Shown piece after piece: positions 1 through 8,250 of a stretch of DNA of 39,336 nt (position 1 is the first letter of the stretch; each line of letters begins with the position of its first letter). Below the pieces are notes generated by a model. It worked only from the letters and a program-made list of their open reading frames with translations, was not told the DNA's origin and did not search any database. The translations under genes and the position numbers were made by a program. The stretch is from DASUTB01 sp036374835 (GTDB lineage: Bacteria > Actinomycetota > Actinomycetes > Jiangellales > Jiangellaceae): positions 1-39,336 of the forward strand of contig DASUTB010000141.1 in NCBI GenBank assembly GCA_036374835.1. Direction: 5' to 3'.

Positions 1-525
1 TCCATCGAGGAGGTGGCGAGCCAGGCGGGTGTCTCCAAGCCCGTGGTGTACGAGCACTTCCGGAGCAAGGAAGGCCTGTTCGCGGTTGTCGTCGACCGCG
101 AGATGGAGACCCTGCTCGGCGCGATCACTGCCGCGCTCGAGTCGACGGCGCAGCCGCGCGTCATCCTCGAACGCGCCGCGTTCGCGTTGCTGGATTACAT
201 CGAGAGCTCGACGGACGGTTTCCGGATCCTCGTTCGCGACTCCCCCGTTCCCCAGTCGACCGGCGGCTTCGCGAGCCTCATCTCCGATGCGGCAAGCCAG
301 GTGGAGCACATCCTCGCCGCCGAGTTCAAGGCCCGCGGACTCGACCCTAAGCACGCGCCGATGTACGCACAGATGCTGGTCGGCATGGTCGCGCTCACCG
401 GCCAGTGGTGGCTGGACGTACGCCGTCCCAAGAAGAACGAGGTCGCCAAGCATCTGGTCAACCTGGCGTGGAACGGGCTCGCCGGTATGGAGGCCAAGCC
501 GACGTTGCGTGACGGCCAGGCGTAG
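1..525 (+). CDS. TetR-family transcriptional regulator (5' end outside window)
   Basis: The frame is open from base 1, so the gene starts upstream of the window. The first visible residues, SIEEVASQAGVSKPVVYEHF, are the second half of a TetR helix-turn-helix: the recognition helix followed by the usual Y-x-H-F and K-E-x-L-F. The rest is an alpha-helical ligand and dimerisation domain with an aromatic stretch (TGQWWLDVRR) near the C-terminus. About 174 residues are visible, so roughly 20-30 N-terminal residues are missing compared with a typical 190-210 residue member. It probably represses a neighbouring gene in response to a small hydrophobic ligand. The target is not visible. It converges on tam across a hairpin. 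Confidence 0.85.
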   Translation, partial: SIEEVASQAGVSKPVVYEHFRSKEGLFAVVVDREMETLLGAITAALESTAQPRVILERAAFALLDYIESSTDGFRILVRDSPVPQSTGGFASLISDAASQVEHILAAEFKARGLDPKHAPMYAQMLVGMVALTGQWWLDVRRPKKNEVAKHLVNLAWNGLAGMEAKPTLRDGQA

Positions 526-558
526 GTCGCGAACCGACGAGGCCTTGTGCGTTAGTAA

Positions 559-590
559 CCGTTAGCGACCCGTCGACGAGGCGCTAACGG
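559..590. terminator. Hairpin between convergent TetR gene and tam
   Basis: A perfect 9-bp inverted repeat, CCGTTAGCG at 559-567 and CGCTAACGG at 582-590, encloses a 14-nt loop. It lies between two convergent genes and has no T-run. It probably acts as a bidirectional terminator. Confidence 0.5.
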
Positions 591-603
591 ATGCGTGGCG
601 TCG

Positions 604-618
604 TTTACGTGGTCATTC
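604..618 (-). repeat. Stop-codon-proximal repeat, copy 1 (tam)
   Basis: On the minus strand this reads GAATGACCACGTAAA. The TGA in it is the stop codon of tam. It is one of eight copies of a TGAYCAYGTW family in the window. Confidence 0.55.
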
Positions 619-1389
619 TGAGTGGGCGACGGCGAAGATGCGGCGGTACGGCAGGACAGTCCCGTACGCGCGGCTGGGATACGCCTCGCGCAGCAGGGCT
701 CCGTACTCCGCGCAGAACTCGTCCCGCTCAACCTCGTCGAGGACCGCGAAGATCGGCCGCAACGCGGTGCCGCTCACCCAGTTCAGCACCGCGTCGTCGC
801 CGTGAAGCACCTGGAAGTATGTCGTCTCCCACACATCGGCCGAGCAACCCGCGTCGATCAGCAGCTGCAGATATTCGGCGGGTTCCAGTGAGGAAGGACG
901 CGGCACCGCGTCCTCACCAATGTCCCCACCGATCCGATCCCGCCACCGCGGCGAGTCGGCGACCTCACGCAGCAGGACGTGCGACGGCTCCCCGAAGTTA
1001 CCCGGCACCTGGAATGCCAACCAGCCGCCGGGCGCGAGCCGGCCGACCAGCTCGGGCACGAGGGCCGCGTGGCCGGGAACCCACTGCAACGTGGCGTTGC
1101 TGACCAGCACATCCACCGGGTCGCGCGGCCTCCACTCACGTAGATCGGCCTCGATGAAGTCCACACCACGGACGGCGTCACCGGCTGCGGCCACCATCTC
1201 CGGAGACGAGTCGATACCGACGACGTCGGCGGACGGCCATCGGTCGCGCAGCATGGCGGTCAGGTTGCCCGGGCCGCAGCCCAAGTCGACGACGTAGCGC
1301 GGTTGCTCGGCGCCCACCCGTGCCATCAGCTCGGTGAACGGACGCGACCTCTCGCCGGCGAACGTGAGGTACTGCTGCGGATCCCACAT
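613..1389 (-). CDS. tam: Trans-aconitate 2-methyltransferase
   Basis: A SAM-dependent methyltransferase expected to methylate trans-aconitate. Trans-aconitate forms spontaneously from cis-aconitate and inhibits aconitase, so the enzyme detoxifies it. The start MWDPQQYLTFAGERSRPF is typical of Tam. SAM-binding motif I, VVDLGCGPGNLT, is at about residues 33-44, followed by VGIDSSPEMV and the LVSNATLQW post-I region. At 258 residues it has normal family length. GGGAGAC four bases before the ATG serves as ribosome binding site. It is divergent from a MarR gene, the same arrangement as tam-tamR of Streptomyces. A MarR-type palindrome overlaps its -10 region, so repression is likely. Function is assigned by family and context. 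Confidence 0.88.
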   Translation of the reverse strand: MWDPQQYLTFAGERSRPFTELMARVGAEQPRYVVDLGCGPGNLTAMLRDRWPSADVVGIDSSPEMVAAAGDAVRGVDFIEADLREWRPRDPVDVLVSNATLQWVPGHAALVPELVGRLAPGGWLAFQVPGNFGEPSHVLLREVADSPRWRDRIGGDIGEDAVPRPSSLEPAEYLQLLIDAGCSADVWETTYFQVLHGDDAVLNWVSGTALRPIFAVLDEVERDEFCAEYGALLREAYPSRAYGTVLPYRRIFAVAHSE

Positions 1390-1406
1390 CGGCGTCTCCC
1401 GAAAAC

Positions 1407-1423
1407 CTTGACGTCAAGATACC
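1407..1423 (-). promoter_or_regulatory. tam promoter -10 with overlapping MarR/TamR-type operator
   Basis: CTTGACGTCAAG at 1407-1418 is a perfect 12-bp palindrome. On the minus strand it overlaps TATCTT (1416-1421), a good -10 for tam. The 14-mer GGTATCTTGACGTC recurs exactly in front of icd (10681-10694). A repressor bound here would block polymerase at tam. Confidence 0.65.
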
Positions 1424-1448
1424 AGGCACAGCGTCACCCGGAAGATAC

Positions 1449-1478
1449 TTTGAAGTCAAGATGCTCGATGCGTAGGGT
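1449..1478 (+). promoter_or_regulatory. tamR promoter with second operator on its -35
   Basis: TTGAAG (1450-1455) and TAGGGT (1473-1478) are 17 bp apart and form a good -35/-10 pair. The -10 ends 6 nt before the GTG start at 1485, which suggests a leaderless transcript. TTTGAAGTCAAG (1449-1460) matches the palindrome at 1407-1418 in 10 of 12 bases and covers the -35, which suggests autorepression. Confidence 0.55.
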
Positions 1479-1484
1479 AGTTGC

Positions 1485-1988
1485 GTGGAGCAGGACGAAG
1501 TCGACCGGATCGTCGCGTCGTGGCGGCGCGAGCGCCCGGACCTGGACGTCGCCCCCCTCGAGGTGCTGTCCCGAGTCAGCCGCCTGGCGCGGCACCTCGA
1601 CCGCCGGCGGCGCGAGGCGTTCGCCCAGACCGGTCTCGAGCCGTGGGAGTTCGACGTGCTCGCCGCCCTTCGCCGTGCGGGCGAGCCGTACGAACTGTCG
1701 CCGAGCCAGCTCATGGCCCAGACGCTCGTCACCAGCGGCACCATGACCACGCGGGTGGAGAAGCTCGCCGCACGCGGGCTGGTCGAACGCGCCCGCCGCG
1801 AGTCCGGCGACCGCCGCGGCGTACGCGTCCTGCTCACCACTTCGGGCCGCGCCGCCGTCGACGCAGCGTTCGCCCGGCTGCTGGACCACGAGCGGATGCT
1901 GCTCGCGGCCCTCAGTGACCGGGAACGGACGGAGCTGGCTACGCTGCTGCGCACGCTCGTCCTCCCGTTCGACGAGACCGGCCCGTGA
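1485..1988 (+). CDS. tamR: MarR-family regulator, probable TamR
   Basis: A 167-residue winged-helix protein. The MarR core spans about residues 30-140: LSPSQLMAQTLVTSGTMTTR is the recognition helix region, and RRESGDRRGVRVLLTTSG forms the wing with the conserved D-R-R. The N-terminal RRRREAFAQTGLEPWEFDVLA is typical of the family. The gene is divergent from tam with two palindromic operators between. In Streptomyces coelicolor, TamR sits in the same place, responds to aconitate and citrate isomers, and also controls citrate-cycle genes. A matching operator in front of icd in this window supports that identity. The GTG start follows a -10 by 6 nt with no clear Shine-Dalgarno, so translation is probably leaderless. 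The symbol rests on context and operators, not on alignment. Confidence 0.82.
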   Translation: MEQDEVDRIVASWRRERPDLDVAPLEVLSRVSRLARHLDRRRREAFAQTGLEPWEFDVLAALRRAGEPYELSPSQLMAQTLVTSGTMTTRVEKLAARGLVERARRESGDRRGVRVLLTTSGRAAVDAAFARLLDHERMLLAALSDRERTELATLLRTLVLPFDETGP

Positions 1989-2026
1989 CCGGTGGGAAAA
2001 CCACCTAGACGTACTCTATTTGCATT

Positions 2027-3154
2027 ATGGGTGCGATTCTGGCGTCGCTCGTCGGCAGTGCGTTCGTCATCTCTCCCGTTGGCCACACGGACACAATCGA
2101 CGACATCACGTTCGGCGGGCCGGACCTGCTGCGCTCAGGTGTGGTGGTCGCCGAGAACGCGCCCGAGCTCCCGGGAATCGATGCGAAGGCCTGGCTCGTC
2201 GCCGACGCCGAGACCGGCGACGTTCTCGCGGCTCGCAATGCCCACAACGAGCTCCCACCGGCCAGCACGCTCAAGCTTCTGACCGCGATCACGCTGATCG
2301 ATGGACTCGACCCCGAGCTCTCGTACGAAGCGACCGACGCCGACGCCGGCGTCGAGGGCAGCCGGGTCGGCCTCGCTCCGGAGGAGACGTACTCGTTCGA
2401 CGATCTCACCCACGGCCTGATGCTCGCGTCCGGCAACGACGCGGCGCACGCCATCGCCGAACTCTCCGGCGGGCAGGACGCCGCCATCGACGCGATGAAC
2501 GCGGAGGCGCGACGGCTCGGCGCGGTGAACACCGTGGCGCACACGCCGCACGGCCTCGACGAGCCGGGACAGATCTCGACCGCGTACGACCTCGCACTCA
2601 TCGCACGATCCGCACTCGGCGACCCGGTCCTTGCCGAGATCTTGCGAACGACAGCATACGATTTCCCCGGCCTGGACGGGACCACGTTCCAGATCCAGAA
2701 CCAGAACCGGCTGCTCGGCAGCTACGAAGGCGCCCTCGGACTCAAGACCGGGTTCACCTCCGAGGCCGGCCACACCATAGCCGCGGCGGCCGAGCGGGAC
2801 GGTGTCCGCCTCATCGTCACCGTTCTGGATCCTGCCGACGGCCGCGCCGAACCGGTCGCCGCGGCTCTGCTCGATTGGGGTTTCGCCGCCGTAGGTACGG
2901 CCGAGCCGGTCGGAACACTCGTGACACCGGAGGAGGTCGAGCGCCAGGGTATCGCGGCGCCGGTGGCCGAGCCCGGGGTTGAACCGTCCCACGCTGCCCA
3001 GAACGAGCCCGCCTCCGTACCTTCCCCGCGGCCGCACGCCGGCGTGCATCTGGCCGACGCCGCACTGGCCGGTGCGGGAGTAGTGGCGTTCGTCATCCTG
3101 CTCACGCGGTTGCGGCGGCGCCGTCGCCAGGCGACGGGGCGCTACGCGGCCTGA
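2027..3154 (+). CDS. D-alanyl-D-alanine carboxypeptidase (low-molecular-weight PBP, S11 family)
   Basis: Trims the terminal D-alanine from peptidoglycan stem peptides outside the membrane. All three penicillin-binding motifs are present: S80-T-L-K83 with the nucleophilic Ser and its Lys, S135-G-N137, and K240-T-G242. After the catalytic domain there is a linker rich in Pro and Glu, then one membrane helix near residues 340-362 (AALAGAGVVAFVILLTRL) and a basic RRRRRR tail facing the cytoplasm. The N-terminus has a short hydrophobic stretch but no basic n-region, so an upstream start is possible. It begins 38 bp after tamR. Its last 13 bases overlap the end of the convergent YihY gene. Confidence 0.9.
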   Translation: MGAILASLVGSAFVISPVGHTDTIDDITFGGPDLLRSGVVVAENAPELPGIDAKAWLVADAETGDVLAARNAHNELPPASTLKLLTAITLIDGLDPELSYEATDADAGVEGSRVGLAPEETYSFDDLTHGLMLASGNDAAHAIAELSGGQDAAIDAMNAEARRLGAVNTVAHTPHGLDEPGQISTAYDLALIARSALGDPVLAEILRTTAYDFPGLDGTTFQIQNQNRLLGSYEGALGLKTGFTSEAGHTIAAAAERDGVRLIVTVLDPADGRAEPVAAALLDWGFAAVGTAEPVGTLVTPEEVERQGIAAPVAEPGVEPSHAAQNEPASVPSPRPHAGVHLADAALAGAGVVAFVILLTRLRRRRRQATGRYAA

Positions 3155-3993
3155 ATGATCGGCCCGAGCCGCCGCGCGTCGTACGCCCACTCGGCGGCGA
3201 AGGCAGCCAGGAGCATGAGCACTCGGGTGACGACGTAGATCCATCCGACGAGCGCCAGCGGGACGGCGAACGCCGCGTACGTGCTGTCCGGAGCCGCTAG
3301 CACGGCGAACTGCGTCACGACCTGTTTGAGCAGCTCGAAGACCAGACCGCCGACCAGTGAGATCGGGATCAGGACGCGCCACGCAACCCGGATGCGCGGC
3401 AGCCCGGACAGCAGATACGCGAACAATGCCGAACTGCTCAAGACCGCCAAGATCAGTGCAGCCACCCGGCCCAGCACCGCACTTTCGAGGCCGATCCAAT
3501 CGAGAATCTGATCAGCGGCCGACCCGACGAGGACCGTCGCCGCCCACGACAGCGCCAGCACCAGACCGAGCCCGACCAGCGCACCGAGGTCCAGCGCCTT
3601 GCGCACGACGATGTTGCCGGGCTGGTCGTCCTTCTCCCACATCGACCGGACGGCCGCCCGCATGGCGTCGACCCAGCTCAGACCGGACCATAGCAGCGCC
3701 ACCCCGCCGATCAGACCGATCGTGCCCGCGTTGTCGACGAATACGGTCACGTTGAGATCGAGCCCGGGCAGGTTCTCATCGACGATCTCCTGGAGATTGG
3801 CGATGCGCTCCGGCCCGGCGATCTGAGCGACGACCGCCGCGGCAACGATCAGCATCGGGAACAACGAGATGAAGCCGTAGAAGCTCACCGCCCCGGCCAA
3901 CCGATTGCCGCGTAGCCGGCCGTAGCGCAAGAAGGTGCGGAACGGGAGCGTCTTTTTGAGCCGCTCCATCGTGTCTTTGGCACGTTGCAGCAT
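3142..3993 (-). CDS. YihY/BrkB-family inner-membrane protein
   Basis: A 283-residue multi-spanning membrane protein of the YihY (formerly RNase BN-like or BrkB) family. The family motif GNRLAGAVSFYGFISLFPML near the N-terminus is clear, and about six hydrophobic segments follow, with a basic or amphipathic end (EWAYDARRLGP). The molecular role is not established; transport or envelope integrity has been suggested. The start is the ATG at 3993, which overlaps the stop of the upstream RNA-ligase gene as TGATG, a sign of translational coupling. A longer reading from a TTG at 4044 is possible but less likely. It is the last gene of a four-gene minus-strand unit. Confidence 0.85.
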   Translation of the reverse strand: MLQRAKDTMERLKKTLPFRTFLRYGRLRGNRLAGAVSFYGFISLFPMLIVAAAVVAQIAGPERIANLQEIVDENLPGLDLNVTVFVDNAGTIGLIGGVALLWSGLSWVDAMRAAVRSMWEKDDQPGNIVVRKALDLGALVGLGLVLALSWAATVLVGSAADQILDWIGLESAVLGRVAALILAVLSSSALFAYLLSGLPRIRVAWRVLIPISLVGGLVFELLKQVVTQFAVLAAPDSTYAAFAVPLALVGWIYVVTRVLMLLAAFAAEWAYDARRLGPIIQAA

Positions 3994-4649
3994 CAGGGCG
4001 CCAGTGTGCCGTCCCCAAGCGTGAAGCTGCGCTCGGTTCGCCAAACGCCGTCGGTCCCGTGGCAGTAGAGGCCGAACTCGTCGACCAGGAAGTCCGCCTG
4101 GAAGTCGGCGAGTGCGGTGTACGCCTCATCCAAGACCGGATCGGGCAGCGCCTGCGCAATCGTGACGTGCGGATGGTACGGAAACCGCAGCACGACCGGC
4201 ATCGGACCAGCGCGCATCGCTGCGGCCAGCTGCTCGCACTCCGAGATCCCGCGGGCGAGGGCGACGAACACAACCGGTGAAACGGGACGGAAGGTCCCGG
4301 TGCCGCGCAGGTGAACCCGGAAGGGCCGATGATCGGCCGCGGTGGCGCTGAGGTGCTTCTCGATCGCTTCCCGCTCGACCGAGTCGACGTCTGTCGGCGG
4401 GATCAGCGTGATGTGGGACGGGATCGCGTCCACCGTCGGATCGCCGATCGAGCGCCGCCACGACTCGAGTTCCACACCGAACGGCGGCGGAATGGGAATC
4501 GCGACGCCTATCGTCTCCAAATCGGGTGCGTGCCCGCTTGTCCCGGCTGACGCTCTGGGCGCGCCGTCCGCCGGACTCAGCCCCCGGCCGGACGCTGATC
4601 CGCTGTCCTCGCCCGGGGTACCTGGTGCCGCGCCGTCCGCCGACATCAT
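3993..4649 (-). CDS. 2'-5' RNA ligase-like (2H phosphoesterase) protein
   Basis: Belongs to the 2H phosphoesterase superfamily, which acts on 2'-5' or cyclic phosphodiester bonds in RNA or nucleotides. Two H-x-T signatures are visible, H79-I-T81 in PSHITLIPP and H161-V-T163 in YHPHVTIAQ, giving the paired active site. The first 45 residues are a low-complexity Gly, Ser, Ala and Pro tail before the conserved ETIGVAIPIP strand; it may be disordered, or the true start may be further in. It overlaps trpS by the ATGA arrangement and yihY by TGATG. The substrate in bacteria is uncertain. Confidence 0.82.
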   Translation of the reverse strand: MMSADGAAPGTPGEDSGSASGRGLSPADGAPRASAGTSGHAPDLETIGVAIPIPPPFGVELESWRRSIGDPTVDAIPSHITLIPPTDVDSVEREAIEKHLSATAADHRPFRVHLRGTGTFRPVSPVVFVALARGISECEQLAAAMRAGPMPVVLRFPYHPHVTIAQALPDPVLDEAYTALADFQADFLVDEFGLYCHGTDGVWRTERSFTLGDGTLAP

Positions 4650-5668
4650 TCGCGGGAACCGGCCAGGAACCCGACGTTTTCGTACGCGCGGGCGAGGGTG
4701 CCCGACGCCACCTCCCGCGCTTTGGCCGCACCTTTGGCCAGCGATCTGTCCAGCTCGGCCGGATCGTCAAGATACGCCTGGACACGTTTCTGAAACGGCA
4801 CGATCTCCTCCAACACGGCCGCGGCCACCTCTTTCTTCAGGTCACCGTATCGCCGCCCGGCGAAATCGTGCTCGATCTGCTCGAACCCGCGGCCGGTCAG
4901 CGCCGACAGGATCGCCATCAGGTTGGTGACACCGGGCTTGTTCTCCGGGTCGGCACGCACCTCGGAGCCCGAGTCGGTCACCGCGCTCTTGATCCGCTTC
5001 TCGATCACCTTCGGGTCGTCCAGCAGGTCGAGCACGCCGGACCCGCCGACGCTCTTGCTCATTTTCGCCGTCGGATCCTGCAGGTCGTAGATCTTGGCCG
5101 TGCCCGCGAGGATGTACGGCTCGGGAAGCACGAAGGTCGTACCGAACCGCGAGTTGAACCGCCCGGCCAGATTCCGGGTCAACTCGATGTGCTGGCGCTG
5201 ATCCTCACCGACCGGCACCCGGTTCGCCTGGTACAGCAGGATGTCCGCCGCCTGCAGGATCGGATAGGTGAACAGGCCGACGCTGGTGCCTTCGGTTCCC
5301 TCGCGCGCGGATTTGTCCTTGAACTGCGTCATCCGGCTGGCCTCGCCGAAGCCGGTGATGCAGCCGAGCACCCAGGCCAGCTCGGCGTGCTCGGCCACAT
5401 GGCTCTGCACGAACAGCGTGCTGCGCTCGATATCGACCCCGCCGGCGAGGTACTGCGCTGCGGTCACGCGAGTACGGTGCCGCAACAGCTTCGGGTCATG
5501 CCCGGCGGTGATCGCGTGCATGTCGACCACGCAGTAGAACGCGTCGTGATCCTCCTGCAATGCCACCCACTGCTGCAACGCTCCGAGGTAGTTGCCCAGA
5601 TGGAGCGAGTCGCTGGTGGGTTGCATGCCGGAGAGTACGCGCGGCGCCGCTTCGGTCATGTCGCCCAT
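4646..5668 (-). CDS. trpS: Tryptophanyl-tRNA synthetase
   Basis: Class Ic aminoacyl-tRNA synthetase charging tRNA-Trp. The HIGH-type signature is H23-L-G-N in SLHLGNYLG, and K202-M-S-K-S206 is intact. GEDQRQHIELTRNLAGRFN and TNLMAILSALTG are typical TrpS blocks. Length 340 is normal for the bacterial enzyme. The ATG at 5668 lies 11 nt after the stop of the CNNM gene; a second ATG three codons in is also possible. Because it overlaps the next gene and closely follows the previous one, it is probably transcribed as part of a CNNM-trpS-2H-YihY operon. Confidence 0.97.
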   Translation of the reverse strand: MGDMTEAAPRVLSGMQPTSDSLHLGNYLGALQQWVALQEDHDAFYCVVDMHAITAGHDPKLLRHRTRVTAAQYLAGGVDIERSTLFVQSHVAEHAELAWVLGCITGFGEASRMTQFKDKSAREGTEGTSVGLFTYPILQAADILLYQANRVPVGEDQRQHIELTRNLAGRFNSRFGTTFVLPEPYILAGTAKIYDLQDPTAKMSKSVGGSGVLDLLDDPKVIEKRIKSAVTDSGSEVRADPENKPGVTNLMAILSALTGRGFEQIEHDFAGRRYGDLKKEVAAAVLEEIVPFQKRVQAYLDDPAELDRSLAKGAAKAREVASGTLARAYENVGFLAGSRE

Positions 5669-5679
5669 TGTGTCATCCC

Positions 5680-7071
5680 TTACCGCCGTTCCTCGCCGAG
5701 CGCAGGCGGGACGTCTTGCCGCTGGTCATGATCGGCAGGGAGGCTACCATCAATCGGGCCGCGCTCTGACGCGGGCGGCACGTCTTGATCTACTTCGGCC
5801 ACCGGCCGGACCCGCAGTTGGGACGCCCGCCGTCCCTCCACGCCTACGACCTCGATCTCGAACTCGCCCGCGCTGACCACGTCGCCTGCCGACGGCAGCC
5901 GCCCGAGCGCGGCGACGACGAAGCCGGCGACCGTCTCGTATGGGCCGTCCGGGAGTTCGATCCCAGTGTGCTCGGCGAACTCCGCGAGATTCATCAGCCC
6001 TTCAACCGTGAATTCGCCCGGTGGGACCGGCCGCTTGTCATCGACCGACACGTCGAACTCGTCCCGGATCTCTCCCACGAGCTCTTCGACGAGGTCCTCG
6101 AGCGTCACGATCCCGTCGGTACCGCCATACTCGTCCACGACGATCGCGATGTGCGCGCCCTGGTCGCGCATCTGAGTCAGCGTCGGCAGCACCCGATTCG
6201 TCCCCGGCACCTGCATGACCTGCCGGGCGATCTCGCCGACCCGGACACTGCGGTGGTTGACCGACGGCGCGAACAAGTCCCGCACGTGCACGAAGCCGAC
6301 GACGTCGTCCGCGGTCGCCCGGATCACCGGGTACCTGGAGTGCGGCAGCGAGCCGACGTGCTTGGTCGCTCGGTAGACCGGCATCGACGCGTCGAGGAAG
6401 ACCACATCCGTGCGCGGGCGCATCACTTCGCGGACCAGGCGATCACTTGCCGCGAACACCTCACCGAGAATGGCCCGCTCCTCGGGCCGCAGCTGGACCT
6501 GGCGCGAGACGAGCTCGCGCAGCTCGTCGCTGGTGACCTCGGCCCGCTGGACGGACGGGTCGCCGCCGAGCAACCGCACCACAACATCGGTGACCCTCGA
6601 CAGCAGCCAGATCACCGGGCGGAGGGCGGTGGCGATCCGGTCGAGGGTGGGTGCCACGGCGAGCGACACCCCGACCGAACGCTGCATGGCGATGCGTTTA
6701 GGCACCAACTCGGCCACGACGAGCGAAACGAACGAGATGACCAGAGTGACCAGCACCAGCGCGAGCGGGCCGGCCACGCTGGACGGCAGGCCGAGCCCCT
6801 CGAACACCGGGGCGACCTCATCGGCCAGCAACGTCGCGCCGAGCGCCGCGGCGAAAAAGCCCGCCACCGTGATGACGATCTGCACCGCGCTGAGGAACCG
6901 GTTCGGGTTGCGCGCGAGCCGTGCCACCTTGAACCCGCGCCGGCCACGCGACTCGAGCTGTCCGATCTGGCTGTCCCGCAGCGTGACCAGGGCGATCTCC
7001 GACGCGGCCGCCATGCCGTTCAGCAAGATGAACAGCAGGACGACCGCCACACTGAGCACCGTCTCGTTCAC
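5680..7071 (-). CDS. CNNM/CorC-type membrane protein (hemolysin family, CBS domains)
   Basis: A 463-residue integral membrane protein with the standard order of domains: an N-terminal CNNM transmembrane domain (about residues 1-190, opening with VLLFILLNGMAAASEIALV), a pair of CBS domains (about 205-330, with VMRPRTDVVFLD, SRYPVI and VDEYGGTDGIVTLEDLVEE), and a C-terminal CorC_HlyC transporter-associated domain (about 340-430). The family is linked to magnesium or cobalt efflux; 'hemolysin' is a historical name. The last 35 residues are a Pro and Asp rich tail of unknown role. It is the first gene of the four-gene minus-strand unit and is divergent from galE. Confidence 0.9.
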   Translation of the reverse strand: MNETVLSVAVVLLFILLNGMAAASEIALVTLRDSQIGQLESRGRRGFKVARLARNPNRFLSAVQIVITVAGFFAAALGATLLADEVAPVFEGLGLPSSVAGPLALVLVTLVISFVSLVVAELVPKRIAMQRSVGVSLAVAPTLDRIATALRPVIWLLSRVTDVVVRLLGGDPSVQRAEVTSDELRELVSRQVQLRPEERAILGEVFAASDRLVREVMRPRTDVVFLDASMPVYRATKHVGSLPHSRYPVIRATADDVVGFVHVRDLFAPSVNHRSVRVGEIARQVMQVPGTNRVLPTLTQMRDQGAHIAIVVDEYGGTDGIVTLEDLVEELVGEIRDEFDVSVDDKRPVPPGEFTVEGLMNLAEFAEHTGIELPDGPYETVAGFVVAALGRLPSAGDVVSAGEFEIEVVGVEGRRASQLRVRPVAEVDQDVPPASERGPIDGSLPADHDQRQDVPPALGEERR

Positions 7072-7121
7072 TGCGTCGAGTGTAGGTAGTGGCCACTGTC
7101 ATCGATCCGCCGTGCCCCACC

Positions 7122-7138
7122 GAATGACCACGTTAAGC
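7122..7138 (+). repeat. Stop-codon-proximal repeat, orphan copy
   Basis: GAATGACCACGTTAAGC, 15-16 of 17 bases identical to the copies at 36605 and 9343. Weaker similarity continues for about 45 bp (CTCCCC-AGCC and GGCGTCG blocks). It is the only copy not next to a stop codon on its own strand. Confidence 0.55.
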
Positions 7139-7246
7139 CGGTGCTCCCCAGCCAAACCACGACTGCAAGCCTGGCGTCGGGGGTAAACGACGAGCAATGG
7201 CCGTTCACACCCGAACCGCCTTTGCGGGCTCTGCCTGAGTAGGGTG

Positions 7247-7274
7247 TTGCGGTCGGCCCCCTGGGTTCTACGAT
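7247..7274 (+). promoter_or_regulatory. Probable galE promoter
   Basis: TTGCGG (7247-7252) and TACGAT (7269-7274) are separated by 16 bp, about 35 bp before the galE start. Confidence 0.4.
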
Positions 7275-7308
7275 GTCCGTCTGTCCCAATCGTCACCAGG
7301 ACTCACCT

Positions 7309-8250
7309 ATGAAGCTGCTCGTCACCGGTGGAGCCGGCTACATCGGCTCGGTCGTCGCCACGCAACTGCTCGAGGCCGGCCATGACGTCACCGTCCTGGA
7401 CGATCTTTCCACCGGACACCGGGACGCGGTGCCGGACCAGGCACGGTTCGTCCAGGCCGACATCGCCGATGCGCACAAGGCGCTGGCCGGCTCGGACGCC
7501 GTCTTGCACTTCGCGGCAAAATCGCTGGTCCCCGAGTCGATCGCCCATCCGGAGCGATACTGGGCGACGAACGTCGTCGGCACGCTCGACCTGCTTTCCG
7601 CGATGCGCGAAGTGGGCGTACGCGCGATCGTGTTCTCGTCGTCGGCCGCCACCTACGGTGCGCCTGCGGTGTCCCCGATCACCGAAGATGTGCCGACGGT
7701 ACCGCTGAATCCGTACGGTCAGACCAAGCTGGCGATGGAGCACGCACTTGCCGGCGAGGCGGCCGCACACGGACTCGCCGCGGTCAGCCTGCGCTATTTC
7801 AACGTCGGTGGTTCGTATGCCGGGCTGGGCGAACGTCACGACCCGGAGACCCACCTGATACCGAACATACTCGCGGTCGCCGCGGGCCGGCGCGAGTCGG
7901 TCGACGTGTACGGCACCGACTACCCGACACCGGACGGGACGGCGATCCGCGACTACCTGCACATCGAGGACCTCGGCCGCGCCCACCTTCTGGCGCTCGG
8001 GGCCGCGACCGCCGGCTCGCACCGGGTGTACAACCTGGGGACGGGCACCGGCTACTCGGTCCGCGAAGTCGTCGAGACCTGCCGCGCAGTCACCGGACAC
8101 CCGATCCCATCGGTAGACCGCGATCGGCGCTCCGGCGATCCGCCGAAGCTGGTCACGTCCGCACAACGGGCGCAAACCGAACTCGGCTGGACCCCGCGCC
8201 ACGACCTAGCACAAATCGTGACAGACGCATGGGTGATGATGTCTCCATGA
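7309..8250 (+). CDS. galE: UDP-glucose 4-epimerase
   Basis: A 313-residue short-chain dehydrogenase that interconverts UDP-glucose and UDP-galactose with bound NAD. The N-terminal Rossmann motif VTGGAGYIGS (T-G-G-x-G-x-x-G) is present. The catalytic set is visible: Ser in FSSSAATYG, and Tyr and Lys in NPYGQTK (about residues 145-150). LRYFNVGGSYAG and AIRDYLHIEDL are family signatures. The ATG at 7309 is chosen because it places the Rossmann strand at residue 2; an ATG at 7273 would add 12 unrelated residues. The last four bases overlap galK (ATGA). No galT is present in the window, so the Leloir set is incomplete here. Confidence 0.95.
   Translation: MKLLVTGGAGYIGSVVATQLLEAGHDVTVLDDLSTGHRDAVPDQARFVQADIADAHKALAGSDAVLHFAAKSLVPESIAHPERYWATNVVGTLDLLSAMREVGVRAIVFSSSAATYGAPAVSPITEDVPTVPLNPYGQTKLAMEHALAGEAAAHGLAAVSLRYFNVGGSYAGLGERHDPETHLIPNILAVAAGRRESVDVYGTDYPTPDGTAIRDYLHIEDLGRAHLLALGAATAGSHRVYNLGTGTGYSVREVVETCRAVTGHPIPSVDRDRRSGDPPKLVTSAQRAQTELGWTPRHDLAQIVTDAWVMMSP

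Larger units (their letters stand above)
7072..7308. other. Divergent intergenic region between the CNNM gene and galE
   Basis: This 237-bp stretch holds an orphan repeat copy (7122-7138 and downstream similarity) and a probable galE promoter (7247-7274). No small gene with convincing codon use is seen. Confidence 0.5.

Noticed and set aside
3994..4044. Longer YihY reading from a TTG start
   Set aside because: It would overlap the RNA-ligase gene by 52 bp and has a rare start codon; the ATG in TGATG at 3993 fits coupling and the family N-terminus.
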